Assembly (NCBI GenBank): GCA_046760905.1
Contig: JBHIFB010000070.1
Location: 1 to 15,594, forward strand
Reading direction: 5' to 3'
DNA: 15,594 bases
DNA from: JBHIFB01 sp046760905
GTDB lineage: Bacteria > Gemmatimonadota > CAZMKB01
Of this stretch, positions 1 through 6,281 are shown in pieces; position 1 is the stretch's first letter; the number at the start of each line of letters is the position of its first letter. The position numbers and the translations under genes are program-made. The notes beneath the pieces were generated by a model. That model made no database searches. It was not told the DNA's origin and saw nothing but the letters and a program-made list of their open reading frames with translations.

Positions 1-137
1 TTTTAGTTGAATGGAAATCAACAAGATAAAAAACAACATAACAAAATGTTCAACCTAACAAAACCGCTGTGCTTCAATTTAAATTCAGTTAAAACTATAG
101 AGTTTGGTTCGTTATATCTGGTTTCGTTTATACTGTT

Positions 138-383
138 TTGCAGGTTAACATTAGCGTTCGGCAGACAAGAGGTAAGAAGCTGACTTCAGGAGAATCCAAC
201 GATAAGAACAAGTCAGGGCGCAATGCCTCAACTGCCAGAGGCATAACCCTCGGAGCGGGCATTGGAGTGCCACTGGGCGCTGGAATGGGTGTTGCCCTCG
301 GCAACGTTGCGATCGAGGCTGGGGCGGGCGTTGCATTGGGTGCGGCGATTGGGATGATGCTGGGGATGATGAAGAAGAACTAG
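138..383 (+). CDS. Small glycine-zipper protein
   Basis: Up to 81 residues. The polar, basic N-terminal part (about 1-33) is followed by a Gly/Ala-rich stretch (about 34-77) with repeated GxGxxxG-type spacing such as LGAGIG, LGAGMG, AGAGVALG and a final IGMMLGMM. This pattern is typical of glycine-zipper helices that pack together in or on membranes; the protein ends in a basic MKKN tail. No enzymatic motif is seen and the role is unknown. The start is uncertain. The frame has no ATG, and TTG 138 has no ribosome site in front. A CTG at 180 does have AGAGGT upstream but would be an unusual start. The frame is closed by a stop at 90-92, so the gene is not simply cut by the window edge. The preceding 1-137 is AT-rich and shows no gene. 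Confidence 0.5.
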   Translation: MQVNISVRQTRGKKLTSGESNDKNKSGRNASTARGITLGAGIGVPLGAGMGVALGNVAIEAGAGVALGAAIGMMLGMMKKN

Positions 384-484
384 ACAGCCACCTAACTCGC
401 CGCGGCAGTATATTAGAAGAGTGAGGAATGGCCTTGGCGTGCGGCGACAGAGCGCCGGGGCGTTAGCCGGAACGAGGTGCAACC

Positions 485-889
485 ATGCCTGACCAAGAGA
501 CCGCGATCAAGCGCTTGTATGCGGCCAGTGTTGCCGCTCTGAATGCGAGGGACATCTCGGCGCTGGCGGCCTTCTACACAGAGGACGCGATCCAATTCCC
601 TCCGGATCGCCCACCGCTCGTGGGCTGGAATGCGATCCGGTCATCTCTTGAGAACGAGTTGATCGGGATGACGATCGAGGCCAGCGTTGAGATCGTGGAG
701 GTGGTCATCGCTGGCAGCTGGGCATATGCTTGCGGTCATCACCGGACCAGCGTCATTTCACAGACTGGTGGCCGGCCGATGGTTACGACGGGAAGCTGGC
801 TGGACATCCTGAAGCGACAGGCGGATGGGTCATGGAGAATCGCCCGTTCCGCGTGGAGCAATCATAGAACTGACAGCGAGGAGCCATGA
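485..889 (+). CDS. NTF2-like / DUF4440 (SnoaL-like) protein
   Basis: 134 residues, a normal length for the single-domain cone-shaped NTF2-like fold. The N-terminal helix (AIKRLYAASVAALNARD) is followed by the family's typical LAAFYTEDAIQFPP segment. Then come a GWNAIRSSLE helix, alternating beta strands (VEIVEVVIAGSWAYACG), and a closing GSWLDILKRQADGSWRIARSAW hairpin, where the DGSWRI signature is highly typical of DUF4440/YybH-like proteins. Members are ketosteroid-isomerase-like enzymes or small-ligand binders, and no specific substrate can be assigned. The ATG at 485 is supported by GAGGTG at 474-479. No signal peptide is visible, so it is likely cytoplasmic. It is visibly more GC-rich than the genes after 2430, which fits a separate origin for this part of the window. 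Confidence 0.8.
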   Translation: MPDQETAIKRLYAASVAALNARDISALAAFYTEDAIQFPPDRPPLVGWNAIRSSLENELIGMTIEASVEIVEVVIAGSWAYACGHHRTSVISQTGGRPMVTTGSWLDILKRQADGSWRIARSAWSNHRTDSEEP

Positions 890-1204
890 GACGTGCCGCC
901 TAATGAGGTTCACGATCCATCAGAGATGGACCGACGAAGCCAATGTTTCGAGACCTAGAAGCTTGTGGGTGTCCTTATACTGTCCCACTCAAGAGTAGGA
1001 CTCAACACAGTTGCGTTGGCCAGTTATCTCAGGGCTCGGTGATGGATAGGACACAGACTTTCGTGTTAGTGGACATCAAAATCGTGAGAGAGCAGGAAGA
1101 TAACTCAATCAGGGCAATGAAACCGACAGAACCTTAGACCGAGCTGAGTGGATCTGTCACTGAACAAAGGCATCCTGACTTTCACTTCACACTACGGAAG
1201 ACAC
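890..1204 (+). other. Gene-poor interval
   Basis: I see no convincing gene in this interval. A 64-codon open frame (943-1137) has no ribosome site, no recognisable domain and ordinary-looking random composition. A short inverted repeat, GTGGG at 965-969 with CCCAC at 984-988, could form a small hairpin. A GTG at 1148 is in frame with the next gene but is a less likely start than the ATG at 1205. Confidence 0.4.
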
Positions 1205-1765
1205 ATGCTCAGAGTCATCATCTTCGCCATCTTGTCCGCTGCGCTGGCCTATGTCTCACGAGCCTCTCTGAAGGTCCCTAGCTCTCATGGCTTCTACCGC
1301 TTCTTCGCCTGGGAGTGCATCCTCGCCCTCTTCTTCCTAAACTTCATTAGCTTTCAGCAGTGGTTTAGCGATCCGTTTTCTTTGCGCCAGATCATTTCGT
1401 GGATTCTGTTGATCTGGTGTATCGTCCCAGGTGTATGTGGAGTACATCTCCTGCGGACCCAGGGCAAACCGGATGCTCGACGACCTCAGGATGCGCCCCT
1501 GGTCTGGATCGAGAAGACGACCCAACTGGTGACGACTGGCGTGTTCAAGTACATCCGCCATCCGCTATACAGCTCGCTGCTTCTTCTGGCATGGGGCGTG
1601 TTCTTCAAGGGCCCATCCTGGATTGCAGGCGGTGTGGTGCTGGGTGCGACGGCGTTTCTTCTGGCGACAGCGAAGGTTGAGGAAGTCGAGAATATTCGCT
1701 ATTTCGGTGCCGCATACCGAGCGTACATGCAACACAGTAAGATGTTCATACCGTTCGTGTTCTGA
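1205..1765 (+). CDS. Isoprenylcysteine/phospholipid methyltransferase-like membrane protein
   Basis: 186 residues from ATG 1205. Several hydrophobic helices are visible: the N-terminal LRVIIFAILSAALAYVS, then FFAWECILALFFLNFI, then IISWILLIWCIVPGVCGVHLL, and two more near the C-terminus. The region from about residue 115 carries the ICMT/PEMT-family signature: TTGVFKYIRHPLYSSLLLL, with the RHPLY motif, and downstream KVEEVENIRYFGAAYRAYM, with the paired glutamates and Y..Y pattern. These bind S-adenosylmethionine in an integral-membrane methyltransferase; the acceptor (lipid, prenylated cysteine or small molecule) is unknown. A GTG at 1148 would add 19 polar residues. I prefer 1205 because GGAAG lies at 1196-1200, the hydrophobic segment then begins at once, and the added stretch has no ribosome site. 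It is not visibly coupled to neighbours. Confidence 0.8.
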   Translation: MLRVIIFAILSAALAYVSRASLKVPSSHGFYRFFAWECILALFFLNFISFQQWFSDPFSLRQIISWILLIWCIVPGVCGVHLLRTQGKPDARRPQDAPLVWIEKTTQLVTTGVFKYIRHPLYSSLLLLAWGVFFKGPSWIAGGVVLGATAFLLATAKVEEVENIRYFGAAYRAYMQHSKMFIPFVF

Positions 1766-2186
1766 CCCGAGAACGAGACAGACAGCTTAGTAGGCGAGCT
1801 ACAGCATGAGAAGGGAGGTCTAATACGTATGAGACCCAGTGGCACGGGGTATTTGTGAGCTCTGAAGAGAACAAGCGAAGCGAACGTGGACAAGGTCCGG
1901 GATGACCGGATCGTCGAGCACGGGGGTACAGCGCAATGCGAAACGCCCTGGTGAAAGGACTCGGAGTGCTGAAGCCGGTCAATCCGCATGTCGATACAAA
2001 AGGAACACTGCCCTGATCCCCCACCTGCAAGCCTTATATCTGTCAATGCGAAGCGTCGAATGTAAGGGCTCTAGGCTCCAGAAACATTGAACTTAAAGCT
2101 TTTTGTACTTACACAGTTACAGAAAGTAAGTTTAAATTTTTAGGGAAAGTCCTCCAGTATTTTCACCCATGGGCGGCCGCGAGGTA

Positions 2187-2215
2187 GCCGGTTCAGGCGA
2201 TTCATGAGAACCGGC
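2187..2215. repeat. Perfect 8-bp inverted repeat (hairpin)
   Basis: GCCGGTTC (2187-2194) and GAACCGGC (2208-2215) are perfectly complementary with a 13-base loop. The stem is GC-rich and should be stable as RNA or single-stranded DNA. No T-run follows on either strand, so it does not look like an intrinsic terminator. Confidence 0.6.
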
Positions 2216-2219
2216 CGTG

Positions 2220-2275
2220 ATTTCCCGACTTTGTTTCCCCATTGGTACCAGGGCATGCGCCCTGTGAGAGGAAAT
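2220..2275. repeat. Nested hairpin pair
   Basis: An outer stem ATTTCC (2220-2225) with GGAAAT (2270-2275) encloses a compact inner hairpin, CAGGGC (2249-2254), loop ATGC, GCCCTG (2259-2264). Together with the stem just upstream this gives a run of stacked hairpins over about 90 bases. Function is unknown. Confidence 0.5.
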
Positions 2276-2355
2276 GTGGCCACCTTTAACTTCCCGACGA
2301 GCCTGTCCATCATTGTGCACAAAGGGATTCGATCGCAGATGGAGTCATCACTCGG

Positions 2356-2384
2356 TTGACATTTCTTCTGAGACATCGTATAAT
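2356..2384 (+). promoter_or_regulatory. Consensus sigma-70 promoter for the nth-M16 operon
   Basis: A perfect -35 TTGACA (2356-2361) and a perfect -10 TATAAT (2379-2384) are separated by exactly 17 bp. Transcription should start near 2391, about 40 bases before the nth start codon. A site this close to consensus suggests strong or repressor-controlled expression. Confidence 0.85.
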
Positions 2385-2392
2385 CGATATCA

Positions 2393-2423
2393 CTGTGTAA
2401 GTGTGATTTTGGAGGTTACACAG
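2393..2423 (+). repeat. Inverted repeat in the nth leader, at the transcription start
   Basis: CTGTGTAA (2393-2400) and TTACACAG (2416-2423) form a perfect 8-bp inverted repeat. The 15-base interval contains GGAGG (2411-2415), the best ribosome-site match before nth. That GGAGG is 15 bases from the ATG at 2431, which is longer than usual; folding the hairpin would leave GGAGG in the loop and only 7 bases between stem and ATG. The same repeat could instead be a DNA operator just downstream of the promoter. A third copy, TTACACAG, lies at 2109-2116. Confidence 0.6.
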
Positions 2424-2430
2424 TAGCGGC

Positions 2431-3126
2431 ATGACCGAGGAGGAGTACAAGTTTTTTAAGAAAGAGGGTTCAGTGCCAAGAAGCACTACAAAAAGCCATA
2501 TTGATAAACTCCTAATGCTGCTCGAAAGAAATTATCCAGGTGCCGGCACAGCGCTCAGACACCGGGACCCGCTCCAGCTTCTTATCGCAACGATCCTCTC
2601 CGCTCAGTGTACAGACGAGAGGGTAAACCAGGTCACGAAAACGCTCTTCAAGAAATACCGGAAAGCATCTGATTACGCCAATGCGAGAAGGGAGGAGCTT
2701 GAAGAAGACATAAGACCCACCGGTTTCTTCAGGAACAAGGCGAAGAGTATCATCGGCTGCTGTAAGGCTTTGGTTGAGGAGCATGGAGGAGAAGTCCCCG
2801 ATTCTCTCGATGAATTGGTGAAGCTGCCGGGTGTCGGCAGGAAAACGGCGAATGTCGTCCTGGGCATGGCTTTCGGAATCCCCGGCATAGTTGTCGATAC
2901 ACATGTGAAAAGAGTTTCGATAAGACTCGGGCTCACAGAAGAGAACGATCCGGACAAAATAGAATTCGATCTCATGCGGACCATCCCAAAAGCAAAATGG
3001 ACTGTGTTCTCCAGCCAGCTCATCCTGCACGGAAGAAGCCTCTGTAGCTCGAGAAAACCGAAGTGCGACGAATGCTTCCTTCTTGATATGTGCGATTTTG
3101 GGAAACGGGAGGTGGAGAGGAATTGA
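2431..3126 (+). CDS. nth: Endonuclease III (DNA glycosylase/AP lyase)
   Basis: 231 residues. It removes oxidised pyrimidines from DNA and cleaves the abasic site in base-excision repair, in the cytoplasm. The family's LLIATILSAQCTDERVN segment is at about 50-66. The helix-hairpin-helix LPGVGRKTANVVL (132-144) carries the catalytic lysine K138, and VDTHVKR carries the catalytic aspartate D156. The [4Fe-4S] cluster cysteines follow the family spacing C-x6-C-x2-C-x5-C (C205, C212, C215, C221). It is slightly longer than the E. coli enzyme because of about 20 extra N-terminal residues. ATG 2431 is the first start after an in-frame stop at 2404; a GTG at 2473 with AGAGGG just upstream is an alternative that would remove most of this extension. 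It is the first gene of an operon with two M16 proteins, and its stop codon overlaps the next start. Confidence 0.96.
   Translation: MTEEEYKFFKKEGSVPRSTTKSHIDKLLMLLERNYPGAGTALRHRDPLQLLIATILSAQCTDERVNQVTKTLFKKYRKASDYANARREELEEDIRPTGFFRNKAKSIIGCCKALVEEHGGEVPDSLDELVKLPGVGRKTANVVLGMAFGIPGIVVDTHVKRVSIRLGLTEENDPDKIEFDLMRTIPKAKWTVFSSQLILHGRSLCSSRKPKCDECFLLDMCDFGKREVERN
3108..3113 (+). promoter_or_regulatory. Ribosome binding site that sets the first M16 start
   Basis: GGAGGT lies 9 bases before TTG 3123. The longer frame beginning at GTG 3090 has no comparable site and would put a charged, glycine-rich stretch before the signal peptide. This favours TTG 3123. Confidence 0.65.
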
Positions 3127-4637
3127 AAGGTGATCTGTCGGGACGTAAAATTTTCATCGTAGCCCTTCTCGCCTTTTTATTTACCCTTTCTATATCAAGC
3201 ACCAACTTGCAGGGGTCGCTCGATCTCGAGGAGAGAGTCGTCGAATATGTCCTCCCCAACGGTCTGACTTTCCTCCTCCTCGAACGCCGCTATCCGCCGG
3301 TATTCAGCACGAACATCACCTATAAGGTCGGAAGCGTGGAGGAGGTATCGGGTATTACGGGTATCGCCCATCTTCTGGAACACATGGCTTTCAAAGGAAC
3401 TAAAACGATCGGGACAACAAACTACAGGAGGGAAAAGAAGATTCTCGAGAGGATAGACAGGCTCGCAAGAGAAATAGACCGGCTAAAAAACAGCAGTTCT
3501 GCCACAGACAGTCTGATTCTCGCTCAGCTGGAGGAGAAGCTCCAAAAGGCGAGGGATGAGCTCGGTAACTACGTTGTCAAGGACGAGATCGGAGTAATAT
3601 ATGGTGAAAACGGAGCCGTCGGCCTGAATGCATCCACAAGCGAGGATCTGACCCGTTACTATGTGAGCCTTCCATCGAACAGGTTGGAGCTATGGATGTT
3701 CATAGAGTCGGAGAGGATGAAAGGCCCTGTCTTCAGGGAGTTTTATACCGAGCGCGATGTTGTAATGGAAGAGCGGAGGATGAGGACATTGACGAATCCC
3801 TTCGGGAAACTCTATGAGGTATTTCTCGCCACGGCCTTTCTCGCACATCCATACGGTCATCCGACCGTCGGATGGATGTCAGACCTGGAGCGCCTCACGG
3901 TTGATGATGCGAGAAGATTCTTCGAAAAGTATTACACGCCATCGAACTGCGTCGTGGCAATAGTAGGAGATATAGACATAGAAAAAACCAAGAGGTTGAT
4001 CGATCGCTACTTCGGCCCCGTCAAAGCGCGAGGGAGGCCACCCCGGGTGATGACTGTGGAACCTCTACAGGACGGAGAGAGGCGCGCCGATGTAGTCTTC
4101 GATTCCGAACCAATGCTTCTTGTGGGCTACCACAAGCCGGCTCTTCCTCAATTCGACGATTATGTCTTCGATATGATAAGTATTATCCTGACGAGCGGAC
4201 GAACATCGAGGTTCTACCATCGACTCATCGAAAGCGGAATGGCTGTGAATGTGACAAGCTCGACTTATCCTGGAGACAGGTTCCCAAACCTCTTCACCAT
4301 TTATGCCACACCGAGGAGCCCTTACACAACATCAGAGATAGAAGATGTGATTTACGAGGAGCTTGAAAAACTTGGGACAGTGCCTGTGGACGATGTTGAG
4401 CTGAAAAGGGCTGTTAAGAAGATCGAAACCTCGTTCATCAGGTCGCTTGCCAGCAACTCCGGCCTCGCTAACCGGCTTACCTATTTCCAATCTATTGCCG
4501 GCGACTACCGCTACATCACTGGATACGTCGATGTCGTGAAAGGCATAACGAAATCTGACATCATGGATGTGGCCAGTAGATATTTCACAAAGAATAATAG
4601 GACGGTTGCGTCTATAGTGAAGGAAGCTACAGAGTGA
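3123..4637 (+). CDS. M16 family zinc metallopeptidase, exported, active subunit
   Basis: 504 residues from TTG 3123. The N-terminus is a classic signal peptide: a basic start, GRK, then IFIVALLAFLFTLSISS, so the protein should act in the periplasm. The first M16 domain holds the inverted zinc motif HLLEH at residues 83-87 (two zinc histidines with the catalytic glutamate), and the third zinc ligand is probably E195 in the ESERM segment. Between them lies a charged heptad-like insertion (about 98-145) that looks helical or coiled. The M16_C-type region follows, with HPYGHPTVGWMSDLERL and the YYTPSNCVVAIVGDI segment. These enzymes degrade peptides in a closed chamber and need two homologous halves, supplied here by the downstream gene. 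The TTG overlaps the nth stop codon, and the 3' end overlaps the next gene by 4 bases. The longer GTG 3090 start is the alternative. Confidence 0.92.
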   Translation: MKGDLSGRKIFIVALLAFLFTLSISSTNLQGSLDLEERVVEYVLPNGLTFLLLERRYPPVFSTNITYKVGSVEEVSGITGIAHLLEHMAFKGTKTIGTTNYRREKKILERIDRLAREIDRLKNSSSATDSLILAQLEEKLQKARDELGNYVVKDEIGVIYGENGAVGLNASTSEDLTRYYVSLPSNRLELWMFIESERMKGPVFREFYTERDVVMEERRMRTLTNPFGKLYEVFLATAFLAHPYGHPTVGWMSDLERLTVDDARRFFEKYYTPSNCVVAIVGDIDIEKTKRLIDRYFGPVKARGRPPRVMTVEPLQDGERRADVVFDSEPMLLVGYHKPALPQFDDYVFDMISIILTSGRTSRFYHRLIESGMAVNVTSSTYPGDRFPNLFTIYATPRSPYTTSEIEDVIYEELEKLGTVPVDDVELKRAVKKIETSFIRSLASNSGLANRLTYFQSIAGDYRYITGYVDVVKGITKSDIMDVASRYFTKNNRTVASIVKEATE

Positions 4638-6103
4638 AAACTGGATTCCGCATTCTCGTATTTGTCATCACTTTATTAATGGTGGAGCTTTCAACACCTG
4701 ACTGTACTCCGCTTTTCGCAGGAAAAGGACCTAAAAACCTGAAGTTCGAACCCCTTGTATTCGAAGCCCCGGAGCTTGAGATAGTGCTGCACGAGAGCGG
4801 GATAACGATCTACTTCCTCGAAGATCATGAACTGCCTGTCGTTGAGGCCTCTGCGCTCATCTCGACGGGCAGTGTTCTTGAACCCCCTGGCAAGGACGGC
4901 CTCGCATCGCTCGTAGGTGAGGTGATGCGCACGGGCGGAACCGTGAACAATTCTCCCGAGGAGATAAACGAAACTCTCGAAGATATGGGGGCTGTGGTGG
5001 AGACATCTGTGGGCACCTGGTATGGGACGGCGTATCTCTGGTCGATGAAGGATGACTTCGAACATGTGATGAGCATATTTGCGGAGATCCTTAGAAGTCC
5101 TGATTTCCGGCAGGACAAAATGGAGATTCACAAAGAACGGCTGATCGAGGGCATAAGAAGGATGTATGACTTGCCCGCAAGGCAGGCGGGACTAGCGTTC
5201 TATGAACTGCTCTGGGGTCAGGAGCATCCCCTCGGTAAACTGACAGACAGCCTCGATGTGAGATCCATTACGAGAGAGGATATGCTCGAATTTCACAGAA
5301 GACACTTCCATCCAGCAAACATTAAGCTTGGTATCTCCGGCGATATCACGCTTGAAGAGGCTCTCGCGGTTCTGGATAAGTACTTTGGAGACTGGCAGAG
5401 GGGTGAGATGGCAGAACTCGGTGTCCCGGAGGCAGCCGGAGCTTCGGGTGGTACTTACTACCTCATTCCCAGGGACATTGACCAGACCAAGGTGATCATG
5501 GGTCACTTTGCTCCGACCATCACAAGCCGCGACTACCTTCCTCTCCTTCTCGGAAACAGGATATTCGGCGCCGGGGGCATAGGCACAAGCAGGCTCTGGA
5601 AGGAAGTAAGGTCCGACAGGGGTCTCGCTTACAGGGTCAGGAGCTCTTTCAACTTCGGCTTGGTTGCGCCGGGTTCCTTCACCATCTCGGTGGGAACGAA
5701 GACCAGCACAGCCATCCAGGCCATTCAGCTTGTAAAGTCCGAACTGAATCGCCTTATTGAAGAAGGCATAACTGAAGCAGAGCTGAGACTCGCGAAAGAC
5801 TACTACATAAATTCGTATCCTTTCGATTTCAGCAGGGGCATCTCTATCGTGAGAAGGAGAATGCTCAATGATTACAGAGGACTACCTCCTGAGTTCATCT
5901 ATACCTATCCCGATCTCATATCCGATGTGACTGTTGATGAGATCAATGAGGCAATCAGAAGGCACGTTCACCCCGACAGTCTGATCACTGTCGTTGTTGG
6001 CAATCGTAACGCCCTCGAGCCGGCGCTCGCAGAAATAGGGGAAGTCATAATCCTGGAAAACCATGCGAAGAAACAACTCGAATCGTCTCAGGCAGCCCCT
6101 TAA
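4634..6103 (+). CDS. M16 family protein lacking the zinc motif (inactive partner)
   Basis: 489 residues from GTG 4634, whose codon overlaps the preceding stop (GTGA); AGGA at 4621-4624 is the likely ribosome site. A hydrophobic N-terminus (FRILVFVITLLMVEL) suggests export. The M16 fold is clear: GSVLEPPGKDGLASLVGEVMRTGG matches the active-site helix region, but HxxEH is replaced by SLVGE (92-96), so zinc cannot be bound there. The C-terminal half keeps the family segment SRLWKEVRSDRGLAYRVRSS, with R329 and Y333. In M16B heterodimers an Arg/Tyr pair of this kind in the non-catalytic half helps hold the substrate's C-terminus. The paired gene order, overlap and complementary loss or retention of motifs strongly suggest a heterodimer with the upstream product. 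A cysteine at 24 lies near the signal peptide end but does not fit a lipobox well. Confidence 0.92.
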   Translation: MKTGFRILVFVITLLMVELSTPDCTPLFAGKGPKNLKFEPLVFEAPELEIVLHESGITIYFLEDHELPVVEASALISTGSVLEPPGKDGLASLVGEVMRTGGTVNNSPEEINETLEDMGAVVETSVGTWYGTAYLWSMKDDFEHVMSIFAEILRSPDFRQDKMEIHKERLIEGIRRMYDLPARQAGLAFYELLWGQEHPLGKLTDSLDVRSITREDMLEFHRRHFHPANIKLGISGDITLEEALAVLDKYFGDWQRGEMAELGVPEAAGASGGTYYLIPRDIDQTKVIMGHFAPTITSRDYLPLLLGNRIFGAGGIGTSRLWKEVRSDRGLAYRVRSSFNFGLVAPGSFTISVGTKTSTAIQAIQLVKSELNRLIEEGITEAELRLAKDYYINSYPFDFSRGISIVRRRMLNDYRGLPPEFIYTYPDLISDVTVDEINEAIRRHVHPDSLITVVVGNRNALEPALAEIGEVIILENHAKKQLESSQAAP

Positions 6104-6171
6104 CCGAGATCCCCTTACCACATAAGCCTACAACGGGTATTCTCTAAACGCACCAGCAGCCATGAAGTCAG

Positions 6172-6200
6172 TTGACAAAGCCATCTTCCGGTATTATCAA
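6172..6200 (+). promoter_or_regulatory. Probable sigma-70 promoter for asnA
   Basis: A perfect -35 TTGACA (6172-6177) is followed after 17 bp by TATCAA (6195-6200, four of six matches). An overlapping TATTAT (6192-6197) is a better -10 hexamer but is only 14 bp away. It lies in the 178-base gap between the M16 operon and asnA and suggests that asnA is transcribed separately. Confidence 0.5.
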
Positions 6201-6281
6201 TAGTTGGAAAATAGCGAAAATTCAAAGCTCTACAATCAATTGAAAGACCTACTCTTATAAGACGAAGGAGGATGAAACGCA

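Larger units (their letters stand above)
1766..2355. other. Long gene-free, hairpin-rich interval
   Basis: About 590 bases without a convincing gene. Short open frames occur on both strands (plus 1902-2090; minus 1699-2046, 1746-2030, 2132-2320, 2140-2376), but they overlap one another, lack ribosome sites and match no family I recognise. The stretch contains several clean inverted repeats: GGTCT 1817-1821 with AGACC 1832-1836, the stems at 2187-2215 and 2249-2264, and ATTTCC 2220-2225 with GGAAAT 2270-2275. It also has a direct repeat TTCCCGAC at 2222-2229 and 2291-2298. An AT-rich patch (about 2088-2150) separates two more GC-rich halves. It could be a structured RNA, a decayed mobile element, or simply a rearranged junction. 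Confidence 0.5.

Noticed and set aside
390..468. Possible integron attC site between the first two small genes (ACCTAAC at 390-396 and GTTAGCC at 462-468).
   Set aside because: The end boxes only loosely fit the core consensus. The best internal stem (TCGCCGC 397-403 with GCGGCGA 441-447) is out of register with them, and no similar site follows the other small genes.
943..1137. 64-codon open frame on the plus strand.
   Set aside because: It has no ribosome site, no recognisable domain and no hydrophobic or structural pattern; most likely chance.
2132..2376. Two overlapping minus-strand open frames of 62 and 78 codons.
   Set aside because: They overlap in different frames, lack ribosome sites, run over the hairpins, and one reaches into the nth promoter. 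The region is better read as non-coding.
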